64,000 bases of DNA from Daucus carota subsp. sativus (GCF_001625215.2 NC_030384.2:45170390-45234389); one strand, 5' to 3'. Shown: positions 13,001-26,400, counted from the stretch's first letter. Notes: a model not told the origin generated them from the sequence alone. Program-made: numbers and translations.

Positions 13001-16000
13001 GATTATAATACGAACTTATGAAAATGACTATTTGCTTCTCATGACTTGCTATCATATGCTAGTTATATGTTATGGAATATGTCATCGCGTCTTCCCATCT
13101 AGCATTTAAACATTTTTTCACAATAGTTTGAGAATGACTCAACCCATCTAGTATTTAAACAATTTTTCACGATGAATTTAAGTTACCTGTATTTCAGACT
13201 TTCAGTTGCATCTGTTCCTTCGAAGCTCTGTACACCTAATCTTCAGTTTCACATGTTACATTTGTACATAAAAGGGGTTTATTTCCTGCAGGAAGTAGGA
13301 CATTTTCTTGCAGCATTCCCAAAAAATGTGAAATTGAGTATCCCTTTCTTTATCCCTAATATTACTCTCGGAAGCTTTGGAGCAATAACTCAGGTAAACT
13401 TGCAAATATTGCCCTAATAAACTCTTCACTGTCCTTACATTTTTTTTCCTACTTCACTTTATATCTACTGTTAGAATTATGCTTTAATTTTAAAATTTTA
13501 TTTTGATACTTGGTTGATGTTATTAAGTCCTTACTTAAACTATATTAGGATTTGATTTGAATTAATTTTGTATGGCAGCAGCGTTTTAGGAAAGATAGGC
13601 TATTTCAATTATATTCTTGGCTTATATAATGGCCCACCTAAATGATTATAATTATATATATGAGTTTACGTTATATATATATATATATATATTTCTCCAT
13701 TATACTTTTATACACATAGAAATGAACCTACAGATACCTATATCTTTGTGGTGACACAATAATCGGAAAATTAAAATAGCATAGGCACTTCTTTGCTGTC
13801 TTTTATTTAAATTAAATTACACTCCTTTGATAAGAAGTAGGTGTTTTTTATTTGTCTTTTTTTAATCTATAATTCCTTTCATGGTCTGTGCAGTTCAAAT
13901 CTATTCTTCCTGATCGAAAGACACAAGTCGACATTTCATTAGCAGGGCCATTTGCGGGTGCGGTTCTCTCATTTTCAATGTTTGCTGTTGGACTGCTGCT
14001 TTCATCAAATCCAGATGCAGCACGAGATATGGTTCAAGTTCCCAGCATGCTTTTCCAAGGGTCTTTGCTACTTGGTCTCATTAGCAGAGCTAGTCTTGGT
14101 TATGCGTATGTTCCTTCTTTGCTGCTTTAGTTCACTGACTGGTGAATTGTCTGCTTTATAATAAAATTGTTGTGGTACCTTTTTGTCTTGTAAGTTGCTA
14201 CATATGGCCTGTACAGGATCCTTAATATCTGCTTACTCAAAGATAGATAACATATTAAGCTAAATATTATGTGCATGAAAATTAATTTAAAAATTTGTTC
14301 TGCAGAAAATATGCCAGATCCTTTTCTGACACAATATCTAACCACTACATAAAATTTGCAGAACAATGCATGCGGCTACAGTTCCAATCCATCCTCTCGT
14401 TATTGCAGGCTGGTAATATGTTATTCTGATTGCTTTCTTACTTCCCCAGTCCCGTACCTACAACATCTGACACATCACAATATTCGAAAAAGAGATACTT
14501 GGCTTCAATATAGATATCCAAATACCCTACAAATGGAATAGATAAAATGTAATTAAATGAAAATTGTGTGCCCATGCAAGTTAATATTTTCTCAGAGCTC
14601 ATGTCCTTAACAGGTGTGGTTTAACTACATCAGCTCTTAATATGCTTCCTATTGGGTGCCTTGACGGTGGAAGGGCTGTGCAGGTATCCACTATGATTTA
14701 TGTTCTCTTGTTTAAGTTAGTACTGCAGTTAGGAGATTGAAATTGTATATAATGTTGCATTCTTGCCATTTGGACTGCGACCACACTTCTTACACACATG
14801 ACAGTTAAGTGATACTTCTTATATTTACTGGTTTAATACATGTGAATGGATGACAAACAACAATTGCCCTACTGTAGTATACTAGTATCTGATTGATTCT
14901 GATATTATGTATTCCAACTTCACTTTGCAGTAAACAAACAATATTTGTAAGTATGAAACTTGTCGTTCCAAAGTTATTATTTCGGAGTAACATCTGTTAA
15001 TGACTGAGAAAAATCTAAATCTTAAATGGTAGACAATCAGTTTTTTGAACATTACCATATGTCCGCTGTACATAACACTTCAGACATGTTTATGTTTGAC
15101 AGGGAGCTTTTGGCAAAAATTCTCTGGTTGGATTTGGTTTAGCCACTTATTGTTTGCTTGGATTGGGAGTGGTACGTCTTTCCTTCATTAGTTTGTTTGT
15201 TATGCACCTGGCATTGCTGTATTCAAATTCAGTTTCATGTATTATGTGATGGTCTGTATGGAAGCCATTGATTCAGTATTTTACTAAGTGAATTTAAATC
15301 TCACCCGATTCCTCTAGATATGGGTGTAGTCTTTATCAGACGGCTAAGCAGGATTTTAATTAGTCAAGAATTATAGTGTACTGATTGGGTATCTAGATCT
15401 TGTTTGCACCATCGACTTCTGCTAAACTGACTGCTGAGTGTCATGATAGTATTATCTGGTCTGAGAATGCAATAAAGCACCACATCAGAAGATTTACTTC
15501 TTTGTCAGTCTAAAATCTGAATTGACTGATTACTTGGAGCTGGGATGTAAAAATTTTAAAGTGGGTCAATCGCTTGGCTCTTGTTTCTAGAGTTATATAT
15601 ATCTACATGGTGTATCCCAGCTCCAAGTAGTTTGAGGAAGAAGTTCTACAAGTAGGCGATTAGCTATTTCTTACTGAATTACTTAATTTTGTCCTCTCAG
15701 CTTGGTGGGCCATTATCACTTCCTTGGGGTTTGTACGTGCTTATCTGTCAGGTACTAGTTCTATTATTGCTCAATATTAGTTTCAAATATGAATTATATT
15801 ATCTGTTGCTACAGAAACAGTTGAATATGAGTTTGTATATGCATAATTCATGACAAAATTACATGCACAGAGGACACCAGAGAAACCATGTCTGAATGAT
15901 GTTTCAGAGGTCGGGACTTGGAGGCAAACGGTGCTTGCAATCTTCATTTTCCTTGTTGCATTGACACTTCTTCCTGTATGGGATGAGCTTGCGGAGGAGC

Positions 16001-16029
16001 TGGGTATAGGTTTGGTAACAACATTTTGA
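10058..16029 (+). CDS. EGY2: Chloroplast intramembrane zinc metalloprotease EGY2
   Basis: Site-2-protease-like (M50) enzyme of plastid membranes. Ten exons: 10058-10417, 11365-11823, 11962-12102, 13292-13393, 13894-14105, 14362-14412, 14614-14683, 15103-15171, 15701-15751, 15871-16029. All junctions are GT-AG and in frame, giving 557 residues against about 556 in Arabidopsis EGY2. The N terminus is Ser- and Asn-rich and lacks early acidic residues, as in a chloroplast transit peptide, followed by an acidic linker. GNLRG (residues 185-189) marks the EGY group. The zinc motif HEVGH spans residues 320-324 and the second metal motif NMLPIGCLDGGR spans 451-462. Several hydrophobic segments surround both. 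The C-terminal region TPEKPCLND to LAEELGIGLVTTF is characteristic of EGY2. ATG 10058 is the first in-frame start. Confidence 0.95.
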
Positions 16030-16760
16030 TAGTCGATACTATATAGTAAAGCCAGTTATAGGTTTTAGTTGAAGATAAAATTAGTTAAATTGGGATGGTT
16101 CAAGTTTGTAACATTCCCACTCTGTATATGATGATACAGCTATGCCTTCTTAACACTATTCAGCTGGCTGATTTTTTCACTTGAATACACACAAGAAATT
16201 GGGAGTTCGACAATTTCTTTTGTTGTGCTGCAGGTCAGGCTAGCCGGCCCTAATTAAAAACAATGAAAAACCAGGAAAATTGTGATCAGAGAATTACAGT
16301 AACAATATGAAATTAAGTATAGTGAAGAACCAATTATAACAAGAATAATTTAAAATAATTATGAGTTCTAGTCGAGATTGTTATTTGAATTTGGTGGTTA
16401 CTTCTTAACCTTAATGGTGAACTGAACTAGTAAATTTTTGTGTGCAGCTTATATATCTTTAAAAACATTACTTGGATACATTATTTATAAATATATAAAT
16501 TTAAATGTAATTAATTTTATATAAGAATTAATCAAATATTAAATATAGTTATATTTTACTTTTTAAAACTTGTATGGGAGAAAACGAGAACAAAAGTGTG
16601 TAGAGACAAATCTTGTCAAAAATAAAAGAAAAGAAAAGAAAGGTAATATTATATAATAGATTCAATAAAAAGAAGACGCGTGAAAAAATAAGAATTTTAA
16701 CGGTCCTTAATGGTAACCTATATATACGCTCTCCTCATAGTTTGCGACTTGTAATTTGTA
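16030..16760. other. EGY2-SUVR3 spacer
   Basis: Contains the EGY2 3' flank and the SUVR3 promoter. It is AT-rich, with a purine run (aaaagaaaagaaaag, about 16627-16641), and no gene-like frame or clear transposon is visible. Confidence 0.5.
16719..16726 (+). promoter_or_regulatory. Putative TATA box of SUVR3
   Basis: The octamer tatatata lies 35 bp before the ATG at 16761. If it is used, the 5' leader would be only about 10 nucleotides, which is unusually short. It may instead be fortuitous in this AT-rich DNA. Confidence 0.35.
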
Positions 16761-18906
16761 ATGAAGGAAAAGGTTTGCAAAATAGATGAAAGCCAAAAAG
16801 CATACGCTTCTTTGTTTCACTGCGCCCATATCATTTTCCCATGGCTGGACCCCACAGAGCTCGCCTCGATTTCCTCAACCTGCAAAACCCTAAATTCAAT
16901 CGCAAAATCCATAACTACCGCCCGAATCTCCGACGCTTCTAGAACATTCGAGAACCTCCCAATCCCCTTCGTCAACACCGTCGATGACCAGCCTTACGCC
17001 TACTTCAATTACACTCCCACCCAAACCCTAGCTTTTAATCCCTCTTTTTCGGGGCGCCAGCCATGGGGCGGGAACCGGGTGACCCGACCCGGTTTGTTTG
17101 TGGATACTGTTGTTGTGAGGGATGCGTGCGGGTGTGGATGTGAGAGGTGTGATGTGGAATTGGAGTGCCCGTGTAGGGAAATGAGTGCGCCGGAGCTGAG
17201 TCGAGAATGCGGACCGAGTTGTAAGTGTGAGTTGGAGTGTGGGAATCGGTTGACTCAGAAGGGAATTGATGTCAAGGTTAAGATTGTGAAAGACGAAAGA
17301 AAGGGCTGGGGTTTGTTTTCGAATCAAGTTATTAAACAAGGGAACTTCGTATGTGAGTATGCAGGTTTGTGTGCCTTCGTGTTTTTTGAATGTCAAGATT
17401 TTCTAAGTTGCAATCTGTTTTTTGTGCTTTTTTGTTATGCAGTTGTTGTTAAATGTTTTAATAAGATATTAATTGAAAACAAAAATTTAAAATTTCAGTG
17501 TATGCATCTAGTTGCATATTGAAGTTTATGATGAGTATCTAGATGATGGTATTCGATTCATGACTGTTTTTCTGTCACAGGTACTTTTTCGATGTTGTTA
17601 TTATTTAGTGAGAAAAAAGAATGTATTAGGTTTGTTTAGTGAAAGAATGTATTGGGTTCATTTGCGCTTGGATCTGCAGGATGAAAACATAAGTCCGTAA
17701 TAGTTCATATCAAGTGGCTGATGTTTGTTGTTTTTGAAATAATCAGAACATATTTGTATGAACAGAAAACTAATATAAAATTGCCTCAGTTTTTGTTTTT
17801 ACTTTTTATATTCCAACTGAAGCTACAGGGATCATTATTGCCCATTAGTAGTAACATCCAGAAAAAATTAAGCGTCGTTTATAACCTTCACTCTCAAGGA
17901 AGCTGTCAAATTGTATATTACTTATGTATATATAGCCATATAGGTGTGTGACCACCCCGAGTGAAACTTGAGTTTATTCACAAATATACTCAATCAATAC
18001 ATATTCATATTCTATAATATAATGAAGGTTATAACTTTTTAAATAGTCATCTTACGAGTAACAGAATAAGTAAAATTCTAATTAGAAGGAAACTGATTTT
18101 AATTGATTTCACTTCTTAATAGTTACTATTCCTAATCTTCTACAGTAAAAGATAAACACCTCTCTAGTGCCCTCAGAATAAAACTAAGAAATTCTTGATA
18201 ATCTATGTTCCTAGCGCAATACTATTACTTAAGCTTAAGATCAAATATACCTCTGACAATGATAAAATTCATAATAGAGGAAATGCTTTTGCATTACTTT
18301 TCTTCCATAAATAGCAGAATGCGTTATATATATTAGATATAGGGGGTTAATTATATTTTTCCAACGAGTAGGAAAAATATGTTTTCTCTCATTATGTTTA
18401 TTACTTTAATATTTTTCCTTTTCTCATAAATTATAATTAGTGAGCATGCTGCCCTGCTGATATATGCCTCTTTCTTTTAAATTGGTGACTGAAAGTCATT
18501 TCTTCCGTGACAATCAGGTGAACTTCTGACAACAAAAGAAGCAAGATTGAGGCAACAAACATACGACAAACTTGCACAGGGCGGTAAGTTTTTTCCAGCT
18601 CTTCTAGTTGTGAGGGAGCATCTTCCATCCGGAAATGCTTGTATGAGGATCAATATTGATGCCACAAGGGTAGGCAATTTCGCGAGGTTCATCAACCATT
18701 CTTGTGACGGAGGAAATCTTTCAACAGTTTTAGTGCGAAGTTCAGGAGCTTTGCTACCACGGCTTTGCTTTTTTGCATCCAAGGACATACTAGAAGGTGA
18801 AGAGCTTACTTTCAGTTATGGGGATATAAGACTTAACAAGAAAGGCTTGCAGTGTTTTTGTGGTAGCTCCTGTTGTGTCGGAATCCTGCCTTCCGAGCAA
18901 ACATGA
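16761..18906 (+). CDS. SUVR3: Histone-lysine N-methyltransferase SUVR3
   Basis: SET-domain protein of the SU(VAR)3-9-related group, expected to methylate histone H3 in chromatin. Two exons, 16761-17364 and 18518-18906, are joined at a Gly codon and give 330 residues, close to the 338 of Arabidopsis SUVR3. An F-box-like N terminus (about residues 26-55, LDPTELASISSTCKTLNSIA) is followed by a pre-SET cysteine cluster (Cys 123, 125, 127, 130, 136, 138, 150, 154, 156, 160). The SET domain has KGWGLFS (181-187), GNFARFINHSCD (254-265) and EELTFSYGD (296-304). The post-SET cysteines C314, C316 and C321 are present. Catalytic and zinc-binding features therefore look intact. The single intron is 1,153 bp and AT-rich, with no recognisable element. 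The gene is convergent with the LBD gene. Confidence 0.93.
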
Positions 18907-19627
18907 TTTCAGTTATTGAAGAAGATTGATAGTTGTCACCTTATTTATCCACTGACATTACAGTAAATTAAGTTTTGCATCAGTCACAACACTTGTTGGG
19001 TGGTAACTGGGTGATGGTGAAGTGGCAGTTGCTCTTTGACAATGACGTTTTTCCTCAATGAGGCCTCACTGATTCTATATGCCCAAACTTCTATAATGAA
19101 CAAGAATGATGAAGATGTCAGAACTATACAAGTGTTGCCACTGAATGAACAAATCATCCAGTGGGCAAGATCGGTGGGAGCTGTGGAAGGGGCAACAAGT
19201 CTTTGAACATGAATGTCTGTGCCAATACTTCTAAGAAATCCTCCACAGCTTCTCTCGAGGCTTTATGGACCGCCTCTTAAACTTGAAACTGATTGTTACC
19301 TTAACTGATTATAACGTTAAACATTTCTTTGTCCGAGTGTCGGCTGATGGTCAACATTTCTATGTTGTATTTGATATCCTTATTTTATTTTATTTTTGAT
19401 ATAAGATTTACCGGATTTATCTATGCATATGCCAACTGTGGATATGCATGTTCCAGAAACATAACATATACGAATTTCTACATTCTATAGCCCAGAGCTG
19501 ACTGGTAGAAGGACATATGTTGTCTTTATCAGGTATGCATTTATAAAGATATGTTTCTGTCTACATGGTGATTATGCTCACAAGCACATTTGGATTTTAT
19601 TTGCAGATATGAAAAAAGGGAATTAAA
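18907..19627. other. SUVR3-LBD convergent spacer
   Basis: Shared 3' flank of two convergent genes. No credible frame, repeat or RNA gene was seen. It probably contains both 3' untranslated regions. Confidence 0.5.
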
Positions 19628-21160
19628 CTACGCAGAGTGAATCATCTGATTTGCAACCGCCAGTGATGGATCATGATTTTCATCCCCATCTTCCTCCAAC
19701 TCATCTTGGGGCGGCTGGGAAAGTTGAAGAGGCTCAAAACTTTGGGTGGTGGGTACCGTAGTTTCGCCTACGAGTTCCAACCCAGGGTTGAAGCTTCTCA
19801 AGTTAATGAAGTTGTTGGAAGCGGAGGAGTTGTTGGAGTATGCTGGCTGCATGATGGAAATGTTCTGGTGCTGGTGTTGCTGCTGTTGTTGCTGTGCGCT
19901 TTGAAAAGCATTCGCTACCGCCACCTGACTGTTTATTAACTGGGTTTGAACCAGCGCCAGCTCAGCTTTTAAAGCTGCCACCTATACCTCAACAACAAAG
20001 AAATAGTTGATCTGAAAATTGGATGCTAATTTATTTTTCTAGTGTAGTGGTCATTGATGTTCTGCATTTTAGTACTACATGTCAAGGTAAAAATTAAAAT
20101 GAAGTGGTAGATACTAGAAGCTTGTGGTAGATCGATTACTGAAACTCAAAGAGCACTTCCCGACTTATTTGGTGGAAAGATCACTAAAGGTGGTATATCG
20201 CCGGTAATTGTTCAGGCAATTATGTATCAAAACAAACAAATATCTACTTGCCTCCGTTTCAAATTATTTGTCCGTGATACAACTAAAAGAATAATTTAAA
20301 AAATATAGAGTATATTAATATTATAGTTTGCTAGTCTTTTGCTCCCTCTGTTTGAATTTTAGGTCTGTTGATCATAAAAAATTTTAGGATAAGTAATTTG
20401 AAAGACTTGATTTTGATCTTGCTCGACGAAAGAACTAAACTGGACGTTCGTTTTTCTCTTTTGCTGGAAATGCGAAAATAAATGAATAATTTGAACAAGT
20501 ATGCATAACTCAAAATTATAATAAATGCTACAAACACATTCGTTCTCTTTCGTTTGGGGAGAAAACGTCCACGAGACGAGAGAAAGTTGACTCTGTGTTT
20601 ATGTGTACGCAAGAACGTAGGATTTAATCATATTCCTGATCATCTAGAATATTATTAGATCAAACAATGTACGTAGACGATGGTATCACTCTTGCTCTGC
20701 ACGGGAGATAGATGGTTTAAATGGTGCGTGAGCGTTTTTAATTATTAAAAGAAAAAAACAATTGAAGAAGAAGCTAGCATAAGGAGAGAGATGGATGAAC
20801 CTGTTGCTGCAAAGCAAGTATAGTGGAGACACAGCCATAGACAGGATCAGACAACCTGGCTTGAGCTTCATATGATATAGTGACCACTGCATCATGCCTG
20901 CGGTTCATAGGAATATTCAGCAGCAGCTTCGACACATTGCTTGCCCCGAACACCTTATGCACTGCTGCGAACCTAGCTGCTCCCTGGTCTGTCCCAAAAT
21001 GCGGAGCAAAGATGCATCCACTCACACACTTCCTCCTCAAAAACTTGCATGCTCCACAAGGAGCTGCACTGCCACTCGCGGCTACCTCAACCACACGTTT
21101 CCCTGTGTTCCCGCCCTTGCGACGGCTGTCAGAGGGGGACTCACTCTGTAGCTCCGCCAT
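19628..21160 (-). CDS. LBD20: LOB-domain transcription factor (LBD18/LBD20 type)
   Basis: Plant-specific DNA-binding transcription factor of the nucleus. Two exons, 21160-20801 and 19981-19628, join in frame with GT-AG ends and give 237 residues. The LOB zinc-finger-like block CX2CX6CX3C is at C35, C38, C45 and C49. A GAS block runs about 64-84 ([20 protein letters not shown]). It is followed by [20 protein letters not shown] and a leucine-zipper-like coil around 107-135 that crosses the intron. The C terminus has a short Gln/His tract (QQQQQHQHQ) and an acidic tail. Class I membership is clear. The LBD20 name is favoured because the neighbours match the At3g03750-At3g03770 order; LBD18 or LBD30 cannot be excluded from sequence alone. 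The 819-bp intron holds diverged CTCCCT-type fragments that may be old MITEs. Confidence 0.9.
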
Positions 21161-22626
21161 ATAATCATATAAGAGAAACAGAGGAAGGGAGGTTCTTTAT
21201 ATGAAGTAAAGTGATGAGAAAGACATGCAAGTCTCGTGAGCTACACTGGATTGTAAGTTATGATATATAGCTAGCTAGGATGCAAAAGGTTGGTTTGGTG
21301 AGAGAGTTTGGTGTGAGCTGCTGCACGTGCAAAGGGAGTGTATACAAATGATAATAGCACTAGTAACAGAAAAAAGAAAAAGAAGGAAGAAAGATGCAGG
21401 TTTGTTCAAGGCTTTTGTTACTAGAACCATAAGTATGGTATGTAGTGTAATGGTTTTTTCAGTTACAAAGCTTGTATGGAAGGCATGGTTTCCTTATGGG
21501 AGGCCACAAGATTTGTGCTGCCCGTGGCGTGTGTTGTTTGATGGAGGGAACCAGACGCATCATGCATCCATGTGTCGATGCAACTTTCTATCTTTACGTG
21601 TCATTTATATATTGTGATCCAAGAGGTCGAGAAGCCGCACCCCCATCCAACAACACAACCATCCAACAAGACAACCATATATATACATGGCCACGCCTAG
21701 GGCAAGAAGCCATTCGTCTAAGGCGCCAAAATTAATCTACCATACACTTCAATGTTGCAAGAAAATTAGAAGCAAAAGTAAAAGATAAAGACTGCATATA
21801 TGAGACTAACGGAAGACGATTTTACTTATCTTGATTCAAATAAAAATGTATTCAATTAGATTCAGCTAAAAGAAAAGTTGCTAAAGTAATGCATATGAAA
21901 AATTACAGGTTTATAATGGATTTAGGTTAATAGTAAGATTTGGCTTCAATGTAGTGACTAATGCACAACATTACTTCTGTTATATACTTTAGATGAAAAA
22001 CTGCAATCCGAAAATTTGACCTCAATATATTGGTTGGTGCACAGCATTAGTCTAATCAGGCAGTTCTTGTATTCTATGAACTCCTTCAGACTTGTAATCT
22101 ACAAACTTATATACAGAGAGAAAAAATAACTGGAAAAATTTCATCCCTGTCTATTCTGATGGCTGGTCAGTGATGCAAGCATGTCATGACATAGAGATAT
22201 ATAATCTAGAAGTCCCAACAGACCGGTGAAGATTCTTGGTGATACCTGCAGATTGAAGAAATTGTTATATCACAAGGAAAGCAATATTAGCTACTCAACA
22301 TTTAATTTTTACCCAAGCTTTTTTGTTCTAGTGAAGCTAGTTTATCAGGAGAAACAAAGGCATTGAACCTTTTATGCTTTAATAGCATCCAGAGACCAAG
22401 TAAAGAGTCAAACTAAATGAAATTCAAGGTTACTTGTGCACATCCAAATATAGAAATGCATACAAAAATCAATTGACAAAAACAAGTATGCATTTCATAT
22501 ACATGAATATATGCATATAATTGCAATCTGATAACATAAAGATAAGTTACCCTTTATAGTCAAGTGACCTTGAAAGAATGTATTCCCAGAAACCACTGTT
22601 ACAGGTCAAGATCAGGTACCTGGATT
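21161..22626. other. LBD upstream region and 3' flank of the LRR gene
   Basis: Upstream of the LBD start is a purine-rich, partly low-complexity leader (21355-21400 region). Nothing else supportable was seen in this 1.5 kb. Confidence 0.5.
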
Positions 22627-25600
22627 TTAGTGCCATGGAACTGAAGTTCGAAAAGGCGAATCTGGGGAAGCATCACTGCTTTGAGAAGAGTCCTGAACCT
22701 GAACAGCAAATCTCAAATTCCACAGAACATCCTCTAAGGAAGGTCTATCAGCTGGATTCTTAAGCATACACCTGCTGGATATTTCCATCATTGTCTTCAA
22801 AGATTCGTCTGAATATGCATTTCGAACTGCTGGATCAATCATGCTCTTTCGAGCTGCACTGTCAGCTGTTAAGCTTGCTTGTAACTGCATGGCTCAAAAA
22901 AAAAAAAATATTAGTACTGGTATCTACTGAAATCTGCAGTAAGGTGTTAAATACTAGCTAGCAAATTCAGTAAATATGACTATGAGCCCAGTAGCCCACG
23001 TAACGTGGGAGTGATGCATGTTTGAATTTTGGCAGAGGCAACATCTACAAGATTCCCGCCTTATTATCTACACTCACGCAATAACAACTTGTCGCCAGTT
23101 TTGGCTTGTATATACGAATCACTTGTAGATACAGCAAAGAGAAGATTATAAAGAAAGTATTTTAAAAAATCTACAGAATATCCGGTTTTAAATTGATATA
23201 TCAGATGCTTTTACCTGGTCCATCACAATTTCCACATCATTTTGTGTGCTGATATTTCGACCAACTATTATTTCTAGTAGTATCACCCCTAGGTCTTTAA
23301 TATCAGATTTTTCCTGATATTGAATCCTGGCAAGCATACATGTTACATGAAGGGATTAGTCAGTTGATGAAATAAGCTTATATGCTGAAAACTAGGATCA
23401 GAAAGCAGTTTGCAGAAACCAAAGTTGCACTAAAGAGGGGCGTTAGAGGAAGTACAGAGCTAAGTAAATGCATCAAGACAACAAGTTTTTCTTTCATGGA
23501 GCTAAAACTTACATCGCATCTTAAAATAGATGTCAACCATATTGATTAAAATTTATATTGTCTGTTGCTGAAAAGAAAAAATCTAGATCCATGCATGCAA
23601 AGTTTTTCTGGCTTGCAACTTTTGGCTCCTGCCTGTTCTCATACTTGTAAATTTATTATATGCATTTATTTATGCATGAAGCCATCTAAAGAATATCTTA
23701 ACAGACCTGGTGGCATCAACTTCTTTTGATCTTCTTTGACTGCCTACCTGTTAAGCCAGTAATACCTTCAGCTTCAAGTAGGAGTGAAGGGATATGTAAC
23801 AACAAATAGACAATTTTATACCTTCCCCATATTTTGTGCTATAATAGGCAGATTGTGACTGCCAATCTTTGCTACAAGGTTCTGGTCCAATAAAATATCT
23901 GTTATTTTTAGGTTATTTGTGAATACGCCAGGCACAATACCCGTGTGTAGAAATTGGATGCCCTTTGCAACCCCTATGGCAGCTGATATGCGTCGGGACC
24001 AAGTGAGCCTTTTCCTATTACTTCTAACTGCAAAGTATTCAAGACAATCAGTCACATCAAAATTAGAAATATGAAGCCCGGTGCCTATCCATCTACATAC
24101 CATAATTCGATTAAAGGGTTATCTATAAAATATATATATGAAGTTGAATAACAAAAAAGGAATATCATTTACCAGATAACCAGTCCCTTAGTGTTCCATG
24201 TGGCACATATTCGAAGACCAGAAATATTCTGCTAACACTCGAATCATCCAAGTAACACTCAAAGCAGTGCCCAAGAGCACTGACCAAATTTTGATTTCTA
24301 AGTTTAGATATCAGTTCTATGTGGTGCATGAATCTTTGAGTGCTGTGGCTTTTTTTCATTTTGAGACACCTGATGGCGATGACCATGCCATCCTTAAGCT
24401 GACCTTTGTACATCTGAGCACAGAAGGAAAAAGCTATTATACGCAACTCATTTAGCCAAGAGAAAATCATACATTAATTAATAACTACCACAATCCATAT
24501 AAGAACATTCTGGAACATTAGCAGAAAATAATGATAGTTCTGGGACAATATACTTGACATTCTGTAACTGTAAGTTTTGCCATACCTGACTGTAGGGACC
24601 ATCATTAATAAAAGCTGATGTGTCAAAGTTATTAGTTGCATCCTCGAGCTCTTTCAATGAATAGGTCCGATAAGCTGGAACACCAAGTGCTCCTAGCTTC
24701 ATTGCTCTACTTGTATACCCTTCATTGACAAAAAGCCAAACAGACAAATATTGTCCTTCAGAGATATTAGATATTAATGTGTAGCGAAGTACATCATATT
24801 GTTCTCTCTTTAAGTTGATTATATAAGTGCATCTTTTGTATATCACATATCTTACTATGACACAGGGCTTAACACAAAGCTTATATTCAGAAACCTAAAA
24901 ATACTCAGTTGTGATAATATTTGGGAAAAACAAAAATTTTATAAAAATGAAATTTTATATCAACTTGCCGACCTGTTCTGAAGTAATTAGCAGCATGGTA
25001 ACTATCAAAAATAATTAAGGAAAATAATATAATAATTAATATAAAGGAAAGCATACTTGCATCTGGATGCAAATTTGAGTTTCCTGCAGATGCTTTTTCC
25101 TTCATTGATCTATCTGGAGGTGATTTCACTATACGCGTTCCACGAACTCTTCTCAGTGCCAAGAAAACTAGGGCAACTATTATGATTACACCAATAATTC
25201 CTCCAGATACACTCAATGCCAGCACCATCTTGGAGGCTTGCCTTTTCTTTTGGTGATGAGGTATGATTCCCACAGCCAGAGCTTCAGTACTACAAAAGGA
25301 GATGGCATGTTGACTTCTTTCTCCATTAGCTAAGCAATTATTAGCAGAAATAACAACCCTATTTTTGGGATCGGAGAGAAGACAGTTTGGCAAACTACCA
25401 GATAAAAGATTCCCAGATAAATCCACTAATTTAAGTGCCGCATTGCAGGCCATATCTACAGAAAGAATTCCAGTAAATCGGTTTTCTCCAATGTTTAGAT
25501 AAGTTACTGATGGCAGGGAAAACAAAGAAGGTGGAAAACGTCCTACAAATTTGTTAAAAGACAAATCAATAGTTTGAAGCTGATTAAAAGAGCTCACTTC

Positions 25601-26392
25601 GTCTGGGATTGCAGAGTGGAACTTGTTCCTCCTCAGCACAAGTGTGATTATCTTTTTGCTACCTATCTGAGGAAATTGAGGTCCAAGAGAATTATCTCCC
25701 AACTGAAGCACTTGAAGGTTTGTCAATCTTCTAATATTAGGCACTGAACCAGTAAGTTTATTACGTGAAAGATCAAGGACTCTAAGGTTTTCCAAAATTC
25801 CAAATGATTCTGGCATCGACCCATTCAACAAATTCTTCTTCATACTCAGGACAGCCAAAAGAGACAATGAACTCAACTCATCTGGAATTCTACCATGGAA
25901 CAAATTGTCATCAAGTATAAGTGTTTGGAGATTTGTCAAAGACGAAATCTCCTGCGGAATCACTCCTTGAAAAAAGTTTGTACTAATATTGAGTATTTCC
26001 AGTGATGTTAGTCCTGAAATACTACCAGGCAGTTGGCCCCTTAGACCAAGGGAAACCAACGTGAGGACTTTTAAACTAGGAAGCTTCACAAGTGTATTAA
26101 CAAACAAAGGCGTGGAGAAATTTCTAGGCAACGGAGGAGCACTCTTTTCCCCAATAATATGCAGCTGAGTAATGCTACCTTCATAACATACAACAGTAAC
26201 AGATGAAGTTGGTTCAATATTGCAGAAATCTGTCTTATTTTTCCAGCTGCTAAGAACATCTGGGTAGCCGAGAAGGCTTTGAATTGTCAAAAGGGTTTGG
26301 GTTTCGGATGATGGCTGCAGCTCCGAATGACAGAATGAATTTGTCAAAACAAGGAGAAGTAGAAGTGTTGAACTTCTAAAACTTGTTCCCAT
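22627..26392 (-). CDS. LRR receptor-like pseudokinase (At3g03770 type)
   Basis: Plasma-membrane leucine-rich-repeat receptor-like protein with a degenerate kinase domain. Seven coding exons in minus order: 26392-25057, 24719-24586, 24413-24173, 24027-23822, 23747-23707, 23326-23215, 22884-22627. They keep frame and give 775 residues. There is a signal peptide (about 1-23), an LRR ectodomain with nine or so repeats such as LRVLDLSRNKLTGSVP, and a transmembrane helix near residues 388-412. The intracellular part aligns with RLKs (YSLKELEDATNNFD, FMHHIELISKL, GHCFECYLDD, VAKGIQFLHTGIVPG, DVLWNLRFAVQVQ). Catalytic positions are missing: the VAIK lysine is Arg (IAIR), the HRD loop reads IVPGVFTNNLKITDILLD and DFG is SHN. 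It should be catalytically inactive, as annotated for its Arabidopsis relatives. Confidence 0.92.
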
Positions 26393-26400
26393 TTCAGCAA

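Noticed and set aside
20249-20600. Stowaway-like fragments in the LBD intron
   Set aside because: CTCCCT- and CTCCGT-like pieces exist, but no paired ends or TA duplication could be defined.
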